64,000 nt of DNA from Agapetus fuscipes (taxonomy: Eukaryota > Arthropoda > Insecta > Trichoptera > Glossosomatidae). The position numbers and the translations under genes were made by a program. Shown in pieces: positions 20,840-31,712 of this stretch. The notes below the pieces were generated by a model. It had not been told where the DNA came from and did not search any database. It worked only from the letters and a program-made list of their open reading frames with translations. The stretch's first letter is position 1, and the number at the start of each line of letters is the position of its first letter. The DNA lies in the NCBI GenBank assembly GCA_951799405.1, contig OX637345.1, forward strand, positions 5,704,001-5,768,000, written 5' to 3'.

Positions 20840-20990
20840 CGCTCTGCCTTTTGATGGACATCAAGAGTTTGATTCTGGTATACATACGAGATAGAACCTG
20901 TGCATTTGTGACTTGATCCATCCAGGAAACCTTCAACATTCGACGCTAGACTCACATTTCAAAGGCAATGATTCAAACGGAACTTGAATG
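20840..20990 (-). mobile_element. LINE tail fragment (type L4)
   Basis: It is the inverted, diverged match of 48130-48300 (GATGGACATCAAGAGTTTG, TGGTATACATACGAGA, TTTGTGACTTGATCCATCC). The + counterpart reads like NGKVL.RMN..AELL.TIK.QK, a known type of LINE RT C-terminal region. Confidence 0.6.
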
Positions 20991-21244
20991 CTTCGTAGTC
21001 GATATCAAATCTATGAGAACTTGGTGTTTTCACAACTCATTGCTTTGCCAAACTGCCCGCTTATGAAACCAATTTCCGTTATCTGTGTTCCTACCCCAAT
21101 TTAATCTTGTTGTGTTGTTCAAAACCAATATCAATCGCCACTACCTTTCAGTGTCTCAAAACGAAGCCAAAGCAAGACACAACACAACACTACGCAACCA
21201 GCAGCCCACTACAAAGGATCAGGACATCAATTGTCGCATCACCG

Positions 21245-21590
21245 CTTCTGCAGCACTACAACAAGTGTCAAATACCCATACGGTGCTCTATTCTTGTACA
21301 TTTTAGTACGACTTTGAGCCCACGCTTTGATAAACTAATGATGCATTTGTATGAAAACCTGTCAATCCAAGATGGCCACAAGCGAACAGCTGATTAGTTT
21401 TCATACAAAACTACCAAGCTTCGGTAGGTAAGAATGACCATGGTAATGACTTCCAGCGCAGGCATCATTAGTTTGTCAAAGCGTGGGCTCAACGGACGAC
21501 TAAAATGTCTAAGAATAGCACTGAAATCTCTGAAATCCGAAAATGAAAAAAAGGGAGTCTCCCGCACAATTTTAAAAAAAAAAAATCTCA
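21245..21590 (+). mobile_element. SINE family B, tail-2 piece interrupted by a MITE
   Basis: CTGCAGCACTACAACAAGTG (21249-21268) and GGGAGTCTCCCGCACAATTT with its A-run (21557-21586) are the two halves of tail 2. They are separated by the inverted-repeat element at 21298-21508. Confidence 0.7.
21298..21508. mobile_element. MITE with about 46-bp terminal inverted repeats
   Basis: The left end ACATTTTAGT.CGACTTTGAG...CCCACGCTTTGA.AAACTAATGATGC is matched in reverse at 21463-21508 (GCATCATTAGTTTGTCAAAG ... GACTAAAATGT). The total is about 211 bp with no coding capacity. No clear target duplication is seen, so the superfamily is unknown. Confidence 0.8.
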
Positions 21591-22424
21591 CCATACTTGG
21601 CACTAACCAGATGAACTGGTCTGTACACACTTTCAGTGGCGGCACTGAAATAATTTGATAAGTGGATTTTTTCTCTAATTAATCACGAGCCTTCTCTGTG
21701 CTAATGATTTAAAACGAAACGCCCCTGATTATCCGAGTTTATGAAAATCTGCAGATCGCAAATTATTATTTTTGCGCATTTAAAACTTTTCTCAATTTTT
21801 CTCCTTTGCTTAAGCATTATTTTTCATTTGATGGCGCGCCTTATTAAAACTTTTTTTTTCACTTCAAAGGCGAATAAAATATTTTAAACTTTTCTGAACT
21901 CACAAAGTGTACCTATAGTCAGTGGAAATGTGAAAAAAACAAAGGGAATACTGAGATAAGTGTGGCTTGTTTAGAATAGTAAAATTAATGAAAAAATGGG
22001 ATATGGAGAGAAAATAAAGGAATGCAACAGACGCAATTAAGCAGACTTATCGCCACCTTAAACGTAAAACTGAATAAGTGCTGATTCACTGATTTGAGAA
22101 ATCGTGGATTACACATTTTATCACGGGTAACTTCTCATAGTAAGTAAACTCATTATGGACTATTACTAATGTCAAACTCTTTAACTACACGATTTTCCCA
22201 CTTTTGTAGTATTTTCTCTCGTAGAAAATAGGGAAAAGTGCACATTTATCTGACAGACCCTTGTTGGCTTTAAATGTTTATATTTAGTTTTAACTTTATG
22301 CTATCGATATATTCTAACTACTGAGTGTCTTATTTTCACAGGGTAGGAGGCCGGCCAAACGCCAAATATTTCAAATTAATTGAGGGTTTATTTGTTCCCC
22401 TACAAACAGGTTCTCCTTTCTTCT
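21591..22424. other. No recognisable gene
   Basis: AT-rich. A short stem (TTTTCCCACTTTTGTAG ... GGGAAAAGTG, 22192-22242) is visible, but there is no family match or domain. Confidence 0.55.
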
Positions 22425-22575
22425 AAAGGCTGAGTAAGCTTTACCGGTTCTATTTTTTTTTGGTTTGAAGTAAATACCGAAAGGTAAAATTATTTGTGAC
22501 ATTCTTGGTGGCGATCGAATCCTAGCGCTCTGGTTTTGAACGCAAGCGCTCTACTAACTGAGCTATCACCGGAAT
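22425..22575 (-). mobile_element. SINE family C, 5' half
   Basis: The minus strand reads CCGGTGATAGCTCAGTTAGT, GAGCGCTTGCGTTCAAAACC and AGGATTCGATCGCC, then the GGTAAAGCTTACTCAGCC-like block. This copy has a cleaner anticodon-arm-like stem than most. Confidence 0.75.
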
Positions 22576-22611
22576 ATAGTCAGTGGATATGTGAAAGGCA
22601 TTCTAGAGCAT

Positions 22612-22858
22612 TAATATTTGTGTGAATCACTTTAAGAACCCTCTGCGAGCTTGGAAGTCGCTATAGAAACCCCTTATTAAGCAAGATCCTATTGCTGTGA
22701 ACCTGTGTTGACCTGTTTTTGGTGAAGGCAGATTAATTTTTCAACCCAAAAAATATTTCACCGATGATTTTTTCTCGTTGAAATCTCCACCAAGAATCGA
22801 CCCTCTACCTTCCAATGATGAGCACAAAGTGTAGTAACCAGTAGACTACAGACTGGTC
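22612..22858 (-). mobile_element. SINE family B, old copy
   Basis: On the minus strand the tRNA-like part (ACCAGTCTGTAGTCTACTGG) and B-box region (complement of 22794-22808) precede a decayed body and the CTCGCAGAGGGTTCTTAAAG tail. Confidence 0.65.
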
Positions 22859-23931
22859 TTAATGATATGTAGATTATTCAAGAATATAGATTGGAGAATA
22901 TTAAACATCGATTAAGAATTTCTTCATGAAAATCAAATTCTCCTAGTCCTCAAAACAAAGCCTTTTCATCTTTAAGCAACATCTGGCCGATCTCTCATGA
23001 TTAATATTACTGAAAACAATAATGCTAAAGGTTCATTGTTTTCAGGCTATTCTCTTGAAATCAATAAAGGCTTTGTAAAACAGGAAGCGTTTTTAACGCG
23101 CGACAAGGCGACAACGCTAAAGCGCTTAACGTCGCGTACTTTGTATTTGAACGGCTTCAACGCTTTTTAATCATCTTCACTGGGGTGGAAGTGTTGACGA
23201 CCGTCAATAGGTCTTACCGTATCTATTTGAAGATAGGACGAAATGAAACATGGCAGCGTATCAACAGCTGATCATTTATATGTGGAACAAAGATCAGCTG
23301 CTTACTCACCGCCACGTTTTATTCCATCTTACCATTATTAAATGGGTACGGTAAGATATACCGATGTCCGGTAGATATGATCTACCATGGTGACGAGACT
23401 TCCAGCCCTGGGCTGAAAATAAGCAACTCAGATTAAGATGACTTGTTGCTGCTTTACGCATTATCTTTATGGAAACATTTTTATATGTACTGTTTCTTGT
23501 ATAAAAGCACATTTGTATTTGTCCAGTGTCAAAGAAAAATTTGTTAACTAAATTTAACGCGACGTCCGGACGCAGCGACTATGCGTCGCGTACTGGTAGC
23601 ACGTTTGTCTCTTTGACAAGTCGTCCTCTTAGTGCTTTTAAACCTTATCTCCAACAGAGGTAGTTTCACATGAGCAATATTTGTATGTGTACTAGACCAG
23701 TGTGTCTTACGAATAATATAAATTGATTTTGAAAGTATTTAAAAATACTATTATATTATCGTGTTTTACGTTTTTTTTAACTTAACTCAGATTGTGTAGA
23801 ATTTGTTTCACAAGCCTATCCCATGCAAAGCTCATGTTTGAAACAAATGATAGATAAGCCAAACAAGCATTGAAGAGACGATGTGTAAACATGTTCAGTA
23901 CAACACAGCGCAGCGCTATGGCGCGACGCTA
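22859..23931. other. No gene; possible outer transposon end at about 23085
   Basis: AACAGGAAGCGTTTTTAAC (23087-23105) is the inverted counterpart of GTTAAAAACGCTCTCTGTT (36103-36121). CG-rich words (GCGCGAC, GTCGCGTA) follow inside. The MITE, BEL and Mag nest may therefore lie inside an older terminal-inverted-repeat element. No target duplication found. Confidence 0.3.
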
Positions 23932-24370
23932 GACCGGGAAGCGTGTTCCCATTCCACGACCTAAAAGGAATGTTTACTCAGACAAGCACACGGAAAAAAT
24001 TGAATTCATCAAGTAGTTTCAGTTTTTCCATATTTACTCAAAAACTATTGACATTATAAAAAAACGGTTTCGATACTACACTAGACAATGTATAGTTCTA
24101 TAAATAGAATGAAAAAAAATATTTCCAAAACATAGCACACACGAGAAAGTAGCTACAGAAGTGAAAAAAACGTATTTTTTTAAATATTTTTTTGTGGTCG
24201 CAATTTTTAAGTTATATATTTTGTTTAAACTTTATAATTAAGATAAAAAATTAATAAACATGCTTGATTTTTTTCATCACTGTCATTTTTGCTAATACCA
24301 TAAAGTGTAAGAAACAATAACGGCAGATTTAGGGTATGATACTTCCGTGTGCATTTCTGAGTGAACATTC

Positions 24371-24727
24371 TGGCGAAGTTTTTGAGGTCCGTGAGGATCT
24401 TGTAGAAGTTAGGTCATTTGTTTTGCTGGTTCTTGAAGGTGGGGTGTTGAATAAAGTTTAGATGGTTACTTTTACTTGGAGATTTATTAAGATTTTTAAT
24501 ATACAAATTTAGAAAAGAAATTTGTGTGTTGTTTCACTTTGAAGCAGAAATAGGAAGTGAGAAAAAACAGTGCATGAAACTTAATAAAGACAAAATTACA
24601 GTAATACCAACTCTTAGGAATATAAATTGTTGGTTGTTACCTACCACTTAAATGCTAACAAAAAAGGTTATCTGAAATGCATATAGATGGCAATGCCTTT
24701 ATTTTTTCCATGTCAAAATATTTGACA
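24371..24727 (-). repeat. BEL 3' LTR
   Basis: 357 bp. On the + strand it begins TGGCGAAGTTTTTGAGG and ends AATATTTGACA, so on the element strand it is TG...CA and opens with a TGTCAAATATTTTGACA palindrome. Confidence 0.9.
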
Positions 24728-25569
24728 TACTGGGGGACTCCCAAAGAGATTGATTCGTTATCTGAATCAATCGATCGAATGACTTTATTTATTGAAAATA
24801 TTACAATTGATAGTCAAGTAGAAAATGGACTGTAATGGATTGATGGTCACAAATGTGACATATGAATTTAAGTTTATATAATACTTCCCTTAAAATGTAT
24901 AAGAAAAAAATAGAGAAGTTGTTACATATTAAATCAATAGAGTGGTACTTGTACAAATGATGTTACTGAACTAAGTCAATAAATAGTTGAACTGTTAAAC
25001 AAGTAGTTTGATTTCTCAAATTTACATTGATGTGAGACATTGATTTATTTAGACATTGACTTGTGTAAGTACAATGCTGATTGAAAACAGTATGTTATTA
25101 CAAATTGTATTAACATTGAATGAACTTGAAGGTTATAACTTCTGAATAATAATATTATTCATAACATTAATTCTTAAGTAAACATAGTAATACCTAACAT
25201 GTAAATTACATTAATGTTGTGACATTTATTAGAAATGTTGGTGATGTATATTATCATATTATGTTACACACTATTATGCAAGTTACAAGAATTTATTAGA
25301 AAATGTTGTAAAGTCTTAACTAATTGATGTATATAACCATATTAATTAGACACATATTATGTTAGCTTGAGTTCTATAGTAGAAATGATATATCAGATAG
25401 ATATGAAATGACATTTATTAGCAATTGTTGTAAAGTCTTAACTAATTGATGTATATGACCTATTAATTAGACACATATTATATTTAGCTTGAGTGATACA
25501 CTTCAACTGAAAGAACATGCGGAGAAAAAGAGAACATAGGAGAAGGTGAGCTCAGTTAATACAGAGATA
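24728..25569. other. BEL 3' noncoding region with an internal tandem duplication
   Basis: Bases 25291-25370 and 25413-25494 repeat each other (GTTGTAAAGTCTTAACTAAT, TTAATTAGACACATATTAT). The stretch next to the LTR (ACTGGGGGACTCCCAAAGAG on +) would be the polypurine tract region but is not purely purine. No coding sequence. Confidence 0.6.
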
Positions 25570-28500
25570 TTAGAGTGGCTGTGGCATAGGTAGAGGACTT
25601 ATTTTCTGGATTGATCTTTTGACAATTCCAGATTCAGTTCTGATAGATACCACTCGAGTGAGACCGTCGGTTCCATTGTGCAATTGGACTACCCTGCCTA
25701 AGTTCCATTTCAGAGGAGGTGTTGAGTCTTCCTTGAGAATGACTAAATCATCTTTTTTAACAGATGACGTGTTTGACTGGGTCCATTTGCTGCGAGTCTG
25801 AAGAGAATTCAAGTAATCGCTGGACCATCGGTTCCAAAAGCTCTGTAACATTTGTGTTAGTAATTGATAACGATTGAGAGCATTGGTGTGAATTGTATGC
25901 AGATTGGGTTCAGGAAGAGAGAGTAGTGGTGCCCCTATTAAAAAATGACCAGGTGTCAATGGGAGATAATCCGTTGGGTCATTGGATAATTGTGATATGG
26001 GTCTGGAATTTAAACATGCTTCTATTTGAGTTAAAATGGTATACATCTCTTCAAAGTTGAGAATGTGATTTCCAATTGATTTTAAGAGCAATGTTTTAGT
26101 GCTTTTTACTCCACTTTCCCATAATCCTCCTTGATGAGGACTTCTGGGAGGTATAAAGTGCCACGTTATTCCTTCTGCTGATGCCCAATCATGCACTGAA
26201 CTGTTTTGCAGCTTCAGTTGTTCCTGAAATGATTTTATTTCGGATTTGGCACCAACAAAATTGGTGCCATTGTCAGAGTAAATGTGTAATGGTTTACCCC
26301 TACGAGCAATGAATCTTTTAAAGCAGTTCAGAAAAGAATTGGTGCTCAAATCTGACACCAGTTCTAAATGAATCGCTTTTGTTGAAAAACAAATGAATAC
26401 GGCTATATAGCTCTTATAGATTGTTTTGCTTCTGGGATTCCTGTCTCTGGACTGGAGCGGCCCAGCGTAGTCAATTCCAACGACGCTAAATGGTCGTGAT
26501 GGATTGACTCTGGTGGAAGGCAGTTGGCCCATTAATTGGGTCGCAGTTTTTGGACTATACCTGAAACATACAGTACATTCCTTAATTATTTTTTTTACTA
26601 GACTGCGCGCGGAAATTATCCAATATTCCCAGCGAATGAATGCAAGTAAAGATTGAGTTCCCGTGTGAAGCATTTTACGATGGTAATACTTCACAATGAG
26701 ATGAGTTAGTGGATGTTTGGAGTCCAGTATGAGAGGATGTTTGTTATCCTCTGAAATCATAGCATGATTCAATCTTCCTCCAACTCTTAATAGGTTGTTG
26801 GAATCAATAAACGGATCTAATGATATTAGTTTACTGCCGTTTGGCACTTGGTGGTGTTTCTGCAGTTTTGCTATGTCGGATGCGAAGCTATCTGATTGTG
26901 ATACTCTCACCAAGGAGGTGATTGCAGTCTTTATTTCTATTGTAGTTAGAGGTCCACGTATCCTTGTTTTAAACCGTAACATATAGGCAGTGACTCTAAA
27001 CAATCTTGAAAATGTAGAAAACCTGTGGAAAATGAAACCATCATTGGGAGATTCAGTAGCAAGAAAGATTTTTTTAACTGTTCTTGTTTCTGGAATGTTA
27101 GCCATTTGTAATGGCGATGAGTTTGGCCAATTGGAGATTGGTTGCGTTAACCATTCCGGACCATTCCACCATAATGTTTCAGTTCTTAATTCTGTAGGAT
27201 CTAATCCTCTTGAAATTAAGTCCGCAGGGTTGTCCTTTGACTTAACATGGCCCCATTTGGCAGATACTGAGATACCTTGTATTTCAGCAACTCGATTGGC
27301 CACGAACTGCGTCCAACGGTATGGTTGGCCTGTAATCCATGCCAGTGCTATGCTTGAGTCAGTCCAAAGGTAAGCTTGGCTTAACTTTATATTGATGGTG
27401 TCGATGACACGCTTATATAAGTTTGATAACAATAATGACGCACACAATTCTAAGCGAGGTAAGCATATTTGCTTCAAAGGAGCAACCTTTGATTTTGCAC
27501 AAAGTAAATGAGAAGAATATTTATCGCTAGAGGGATTATAAGTTACTAGATAGAGGCAAGCTCCATAAGCCTTTTCAGATGCGTCTGCAAACCCATGAAT
27601 AGTTATCGTGGGGTTAACGCATGTTGACAATACATGTCGTTCCCTCTTAATAGACTCCGTTAGGTTGAATTGGTTGGAAAATTTAATCCATTCATCCTTG
27701 GTGTTGGTTGACAATTCATCATCCCAACCTAGAGACTCTTGCCATAATCGTTGCATAAATATTTTTGTTGTTATAACAATTGGTGCTAACAAACCCAGCA
27801 GATCAAAAATCTTTGATACCGTTGATAGAATGGAGCGTTTGGTGATGGCGTTACAACAATCGATTTTTAGATTGAAATTGAATACGTCGTTAGTAGGTTG
27901 CCATTGTAAACCCAATGTTTTTGAACAGTCTGGATTACCAAATGTTACTTGATTGTATTCCTGCTTAGGTTCAGGAAAGTTTGGTGTATGTGCGATGGAC
28001 ATATGCCCCAACTGAATATACTCTTCTATGAACTGGTCGTAGAGTTCAGCATGGTGTGAATTATGACTCAGTTTCCTTTCAATGCTTATTAAACATTTTA
28101 AAGCTTTATTGTATGATTCACCCAAAACATTTGGATCAGTTTTAAAACCCAATTGAACTTGAAACCTCCCATCTTCAACCCGAGTGGTAGTTGAAGAGAA
28201 CAGTTCTTCAAATGCCTGTTCCTCTAAGGATAAGTGTGTGGGTTCGTTACAAATTGATTCTACCTTCCAAAACTTCTCCACTGCCTTGGATAGTGCAATA
28301 GTCCCTCTGCTGGCTGAGTCCGACGTCCTCTGGAGAGATGTTGCGACAGTGGTAAGCATGGAGATTAAAGGAGCCTGCAAGGGTGCTTGCCCTGCAGCTA
28401 AATATCCCAGTTTGGAATGAAAATAATTGATGTTTCCTTGTTTTACTGATGGTTTGTCCGTACGCAGGATCCTCCAGAAGACGTCCGCTCCCAACAGCAT

Positions 28501-30012
28501 TGAGACTGGAGCAGCAGTGGAGAAGTTCGGATCTGCTAGACGCTTCCTCGGAAAAGGAACTGCAACCCTGAAACAGTTTTGAGGGGTGTCTGAGGTTATT
28601 GATTTAACAACTAGACATGAAACATTCAATTTATAATTGGTGGTTCGTGAGGCAAAAAGTGTTTTAGTTGCTTCAGTAATTGCAACAGTGGTTTGATGGA
28701 TCCCTTTAATCGGTGAATTGATTTTTGATATTGGTAATCCTAGTTCTAATGCAAGGCTCTTAGTGATAAAATTAGCCTGTGATCCGTTATCCAGAATGGC
28801 TCTAACTGGAACCTTGAGTCCATTCTTTCCAATAATGTTAACGATGGCAGTTGTTAACAATGATTCATCTGCCATTTTGGTAGCAGTAAGTGCTACTTGT
28901 GGTGATTCCATATGCAACATGGAGTGATGTTTCTTATTGCAGTGCATACAGGTGAACTTTGAGTAACAGTTGTTGTTTTGATGACCTTTGGTCAAGCAAT
29001 TTTTGCACATGTTATGCTCACGAACAAATTTATTTCGTTCGTTAATTAATAATTTTTGGAACCTGTGACATTTGTCTAATCTGTGGTTCTCCCTGCATAA
29101 GATACATGCATGTTTACTAGCTACAAGTACCTTCTTGGTACTTGTTTTGTACATAGGTGTGACATGTTGAGCAGCTATTTCCAAATGCTGTGCTTTGTCA
29201 TTGATGAACGCAATAAATTCGGTTAATGAACCAGAACCCATCCGTTCCCATTCTGCCACCATGTTGTGGTCAAAATGTTTTATAAAATGATAAATTAGGA
29301 GAGTATCCCAATTATGTGTTTGTATCCCTAAGGCCTTGATGGCGCTTAAGTTTGCTGTCAAGGCATCTGCAAAATATATCAATTGATTGACACTATTTGG
29401 TATCACTTTTAATTTATAAATCTGGTCAAGATGAGCTTTCAAAATCAGTGAGGTATTTTCAAAACGTTTTTTCAGCAACTGTAACGCTGCGTGGTAGTTG
29501 TCTTCGGACAACTGAAATTGTTCAACAACCGTCGCAGCCCTTCCCGTTAATGCGCCTTTGAGGTGCATGAATTTTTCTATGCTGCTAAGTTTTTGGTTTG
29601 AATCAACTAGAGCAATAAAAGTGTCTCTAAATGTGATCCAGTTATCATAATTCCCACTGAATTTGGGAATTTCAAGGCGCTCTAATTGAATGTTCTGCAC
29701 ATGGTTGTGCGGAGCACTTGTAGAATTGATAGGTTGCATTTTTTTTAATAAACTTTCGTAGGTAGCTATTAAAGTCATAATTTTGTGCTCCACCTTCTGC
29801 CCACGTGCAATTAATGGCTCATCATTAGCAAATTGCGCACAATCTTGATCATACAAATTATTAAATCTATGAGCTAGATTTTTTAGTTGTTCCAGCTTCA
29901 CTTCCAGGAATATGCCTTCCTGGTAGTCCGCGCTGGTACCCTGAGTTGGCTCGGTGTCAAACACCTTCAGAAGTGCTGGCATGGTTTGCACCCATGCCGC
30001 AAATGAAGTCAT
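25570..30012 (-). CDS. BEL/Pao Gag-Pol polyprotein lacking the reverse-transcriptase core
   Basis: One uninterrupted frame of 1480 residues, starting ATG at 30012. In order: a Gag/DUF1759-like region (about 100-290); cysteine/histidine knuckles at about 303-366 (CILCRENHRLDKCH, CKNCLTKGHQNNNC, CMHCNKKHHSMLH); an aspartic protease with DNGS at 408-411 (Asp-Asn-Gly variant instead of DTG); a pre-RT linker; an RNase H-like part with FADAS (808-812) and WTDSS (893-897); integrase with a zinc-binding HHCC at about 1111-1149; and a D..D..E core with DYAG, SDNGTNF and GLWES. Between EEYIQLGHM (about 671) and CSKTLGLQW (about 696) the whole RT palm is missing, with no FDAS-type or YVDD motif. Full BEL polyproteins keep about 200 more residues there. 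The frame stays open across the junction. Confidence 0.9.
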   Translation of the reverse strand: MTSFAAWVQTMPALLKVFDTEPTQGTSADYQEGIFLEVKLEQLKNLAHRFNNLYDQDCAQFANDEPLIARGQKVEHKIMTLIATYESLLKKMQPINSTSAPHNHVQNIQLERLEIPKFSGNYDNWITFRDTFIALVDSNQKLSSIEKFMHLKGALTGRAATVVEQFQLSEDNYHAALQLLKKRFENTSLILKAHLDQIYKLKVIPNSVNQLIYFADALTANLSAIKALGIQTHNWDTLLIYHFIKHFDHNMVAEWERMGSGSLTEFIAFINDKAQHLEIAAQHVTPMYKTSTKKVLVASKHACILCRENHRLDKCHRFQKLLINERNKFVREHNMCKNCLTKGHQNNNCYSKFTCMHCNKKHHSMLHMESPQVALTATKMADESLLTTAIVNIIGKNGLKVPVRAILDNGSQANFITKSLALELGLPISKINSPIKGIHQTTVAITEATKTLFASRTTNYKLNVSCLVVKSITSDTPQNCFRVAVPFPRKRLADPNFSTAAPVSMLLGADVFWRILRTDKPSVKQGNINYFHSKLGYLAAGQAPLQAPLISMLTTVATSLQRTSDSASRGTIALSKAVEKFWKVESICNEPTHLSLEEQAFEELFSSTTTRVEDGRFQVQLGFKTDPNVLGESYNKALKCLISIERKLSHNSHHAELYDQFIEEYIQLGHMSIAHTPNFPEPKQEYNQVTFGNPDCSKTLGLQWQPTNDVFNFNLKIDCCNAITKRSILSTVSKIFDLLGLLAPIVITTKIFMQRLWQESLGWDDELSTNTKDEWIKFSNQFNLTESIKRERHVLSTCVNPTITIHGFADASEKAYGACLYLVTYNPSSDKYSSHLLCAKSKVAPLKQICLPRLELCASLLLSNLYKRVIDTINIKLSQAYLWTDSSIALAWITGQPYRWTQFVANRVAEIQGISVSAKWGHVKSKDNPADLISRGLDPTELRTETLWWNGPEWLTQPISNWPNSSPLQMANIPETRTVKKIFLATESPNDGFIFHRFSTFSRLFRVTAYMLRFKTRIRGPLTTIEIKTAITSLVRVSQSDSFASDIAKLQKHHQVPNGSKLISLDPFIDSNNLLRVGGRLNHAMISEDNKHPLILDSKHPLTHLIVKYYHRKMLHTGTQSLLAFIRWEYWIISARSLVKKIIKECTVCFRYSPKTATQLMGQLPSTRVNPSRPFSVVGIDYAGPLQSRDRNPRSKTIYKSYIAVFICFSTKAIHLELVSDLSTNSFLNCFKRFIARRGKPLHIYSDNGTNFVGAKSEIKSFQEQLKLQNSSVHDWASAEGITWHFIPPRSPHQGGLWESGVKSTKTLLLKSIGNHILNFEEMYTILTQIEACLNSRPISQLSNDPTDYLPLTPGHFLIGAPLLSLPEPNLHTIHTNALNRYQLLTQMLQSFWNRWSSDYLNSLQTRSKWTQSNTSSVKKDDLVILKEDSTPPLKWNLGRVVQLHNGTDGLTRVVSIRTESGIVKRSIQKISPLPMPQPL

Positions 30013-30674
30013 TTTTAAAGTGATCTAAATTGACTTATCTGTTTGAAGATGGTGGATGTTGCTCCTCAGCTGCACGATTTGTGTCGTGCCTTGTGATCAG
30101 CGTCCGAAATCCAGAATCCTCGCGTGCGGGATCCTGGCGTTGTTGTGTTCGGGATATCCTAGCGTGCGGGATATCCTGACGGTTGGGTGCTGCGCCTCTG
30201 TTACACGAACTTGTGCCGTGCGTTGAGTCGATCAGCTCCGCAATCCAGAATCCTAGCGTGCGGGATCCTGGCGTTGTTGTGTTCGGGATATCCTAGCGTG
30301 CGGGATATCCTGACGGTTGGGTGCTGCGCCTCTGTTACACGAACTTGTGCCGTGCGTTGAGTCGATCAGCTCCGCAATCCAGAATCCTAGCGTGCGGGAT
30401 CCTGGCGTTGTTGTGTTCGGGATATCCTAGCGTGCGGGATATCCTGACGGTTGGGTGCTGCGCCTCTGTTACACGAACTTGTGCCGTGCGTTGAGTCGAT
30501 CAGCATCCGAATTTTTACGTACTTTTTGAAAAATACGGCTTCCTTCCTGCTGTGGTGAAACGTGGATTTACGCATCCATCATCCATCCGACAAGATTGAT
30601 CTTGATGGCTTGTGCGATGTCTGATGCGCTCCTGGTCACGTGTACTCACGCAGATGTCCGGCTTGGTAGGACCA
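30013..30674 (-). repeat. BEL leader with three 134-bp tandem repeats (30101-30503)
   Basis: Units start after GATCAG at 30095, 30230 and 30364, with a further GATCAG at 30498; spacing is 135, 134 and 134 bp. Each holds CTAGCGTGCGGGATATCCTG and CTGTTACACGAACTTGTGCC. The last two units are nearly identical and the first is slightly diverged. The repeats are GC-richer than the rest of the element. The side next to the LTR (complement of 30661-30674, TGGTCCTACCAAGC) starts with TGG and is the probable primer binding site; I cannot name the tRNA. Confidence 0.85.
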
Positions 30675-31010
30675 TGGCGAAGTTTTTGAGGTCCGTGAGG
30701 ATCTTGTAGAAGTTAGGTCATTTGTTTTGCTGGTTCTTGAAGGTGGGGTGTTGAATAAAGTTTAGATGGTTACTTTTACTTGGAGATTTATTAAGATTTT
30801 TAATATACAAATTTAGAAAAGAAATTTGTGTGTTGTTTCACTTTGAAGCAGAAATAGGAAGTGAGAAAAAACAGTGCATGAAACTTAATAAAGACAAAAT
30901 TACAGTAATACCAACTCTTAGGAATATAAATTGTTGGTTGTTACCTACCACTTAAATGCTAACAAAAAAGGTTATCTGAAATGCATATAGATGGCAATGC
31001 CTTTATTTTT

Positions 31011-31243
31011 TGTAATGTATAATTATGATATGATTATTTAGAGTAGGTAATATCATATATAAGGTAATGTATTATTGTAATATAAGATTATTAGAGATTA
31101 TTATTGCTTCACTGGTCAGTCTGGTTTTGTCTCTCGCCTTGTAAACACTGAAATGGAATAATACATCACATTGAAACCAAGACTCATCTGTTCGTCTGAT
31201 TGATATCCCCCATCCACAATAAACATCCCCAAAATACATCACA
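31011..31243 (+). repeat. Mag-like 5' LTR
   Basis: It starts TGTAATGTATAATTATG and ends AATACATCACA. A TATATAA box-like word lies at 31056-31062 and an AATAAA signal at 31218-31223, a plausible promoter and poly(A) signal. Confidence 0.9.
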
Positions 31244-31244
31244 G

Positions 31245-31258
31245 TGGCGCAGTCAGGA
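31245..31258 (+). promoter_or_regulatory. Primer binding site, probably tRNA-Ser
   Basis: TGGCGCAGTCAGG starts one base after the LTR. TGGCGCAGTC is complementary to a 3' end ...GACTGCGCCA, as in insect tRNA-Ser with a GCAGTC acceptor 5' strand. Reverse transcription would start here. Confidence 0.65.
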
Positions 31259-31712
31259 TAAAGAAGAACCATATAAAACGGGATAAAAATTTTTTTTGGA
31301 AGAAATAAAATAATATTGTTGCAAGAGCAACATGTGGGAATCTTCGAGAAGGAAGAAGGATCTGAAGACTGAGGATCACGAAGCCAGCTGAGGCGAGGTT
31401 GCTGCAGGGAGAACTGGAAGAAGTCTGAAGAGAAGGAGCGGTTTTCTTCAAGAGGAAGAGAACTCACGGAGCCAAGAGGAATCGCTGCAGGGAGTTACTG
31501 CAGCGGTTTTTTTTTCAAGAGGAGAGGATCCAACTGGGGCGGAGTGCTGCAGGGAGTACTGCAGGAGCTGGGAGCCTTGAGGGTCATTTTCCTGGAGGTG
31601 ACTGCTGCAGGGAGTGGAAGCCACTTTCTGAGGGTCACGTAGGCGTTTCCTGGACTGTCGGACGCAGAAGCAGATAAGATTTTTGTTTTCTTTCTTTCTG
31701 CCGTTTCAGACT
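31259..31712 (+). other. Mag-like leader with four GCTGCAGGGAG iterations
   Basis: GCTGCAGGGAG recurs at 31401, 31484, 31546 and 31604, separated by about 60-80 bp of purine-rich sequence (GAAGAGGAG types). No protein-coding frame continues into the gag start. Being between the primer site and gag, it could serve packaging or dimerisation; this is inference only. Confidence 0.6.
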
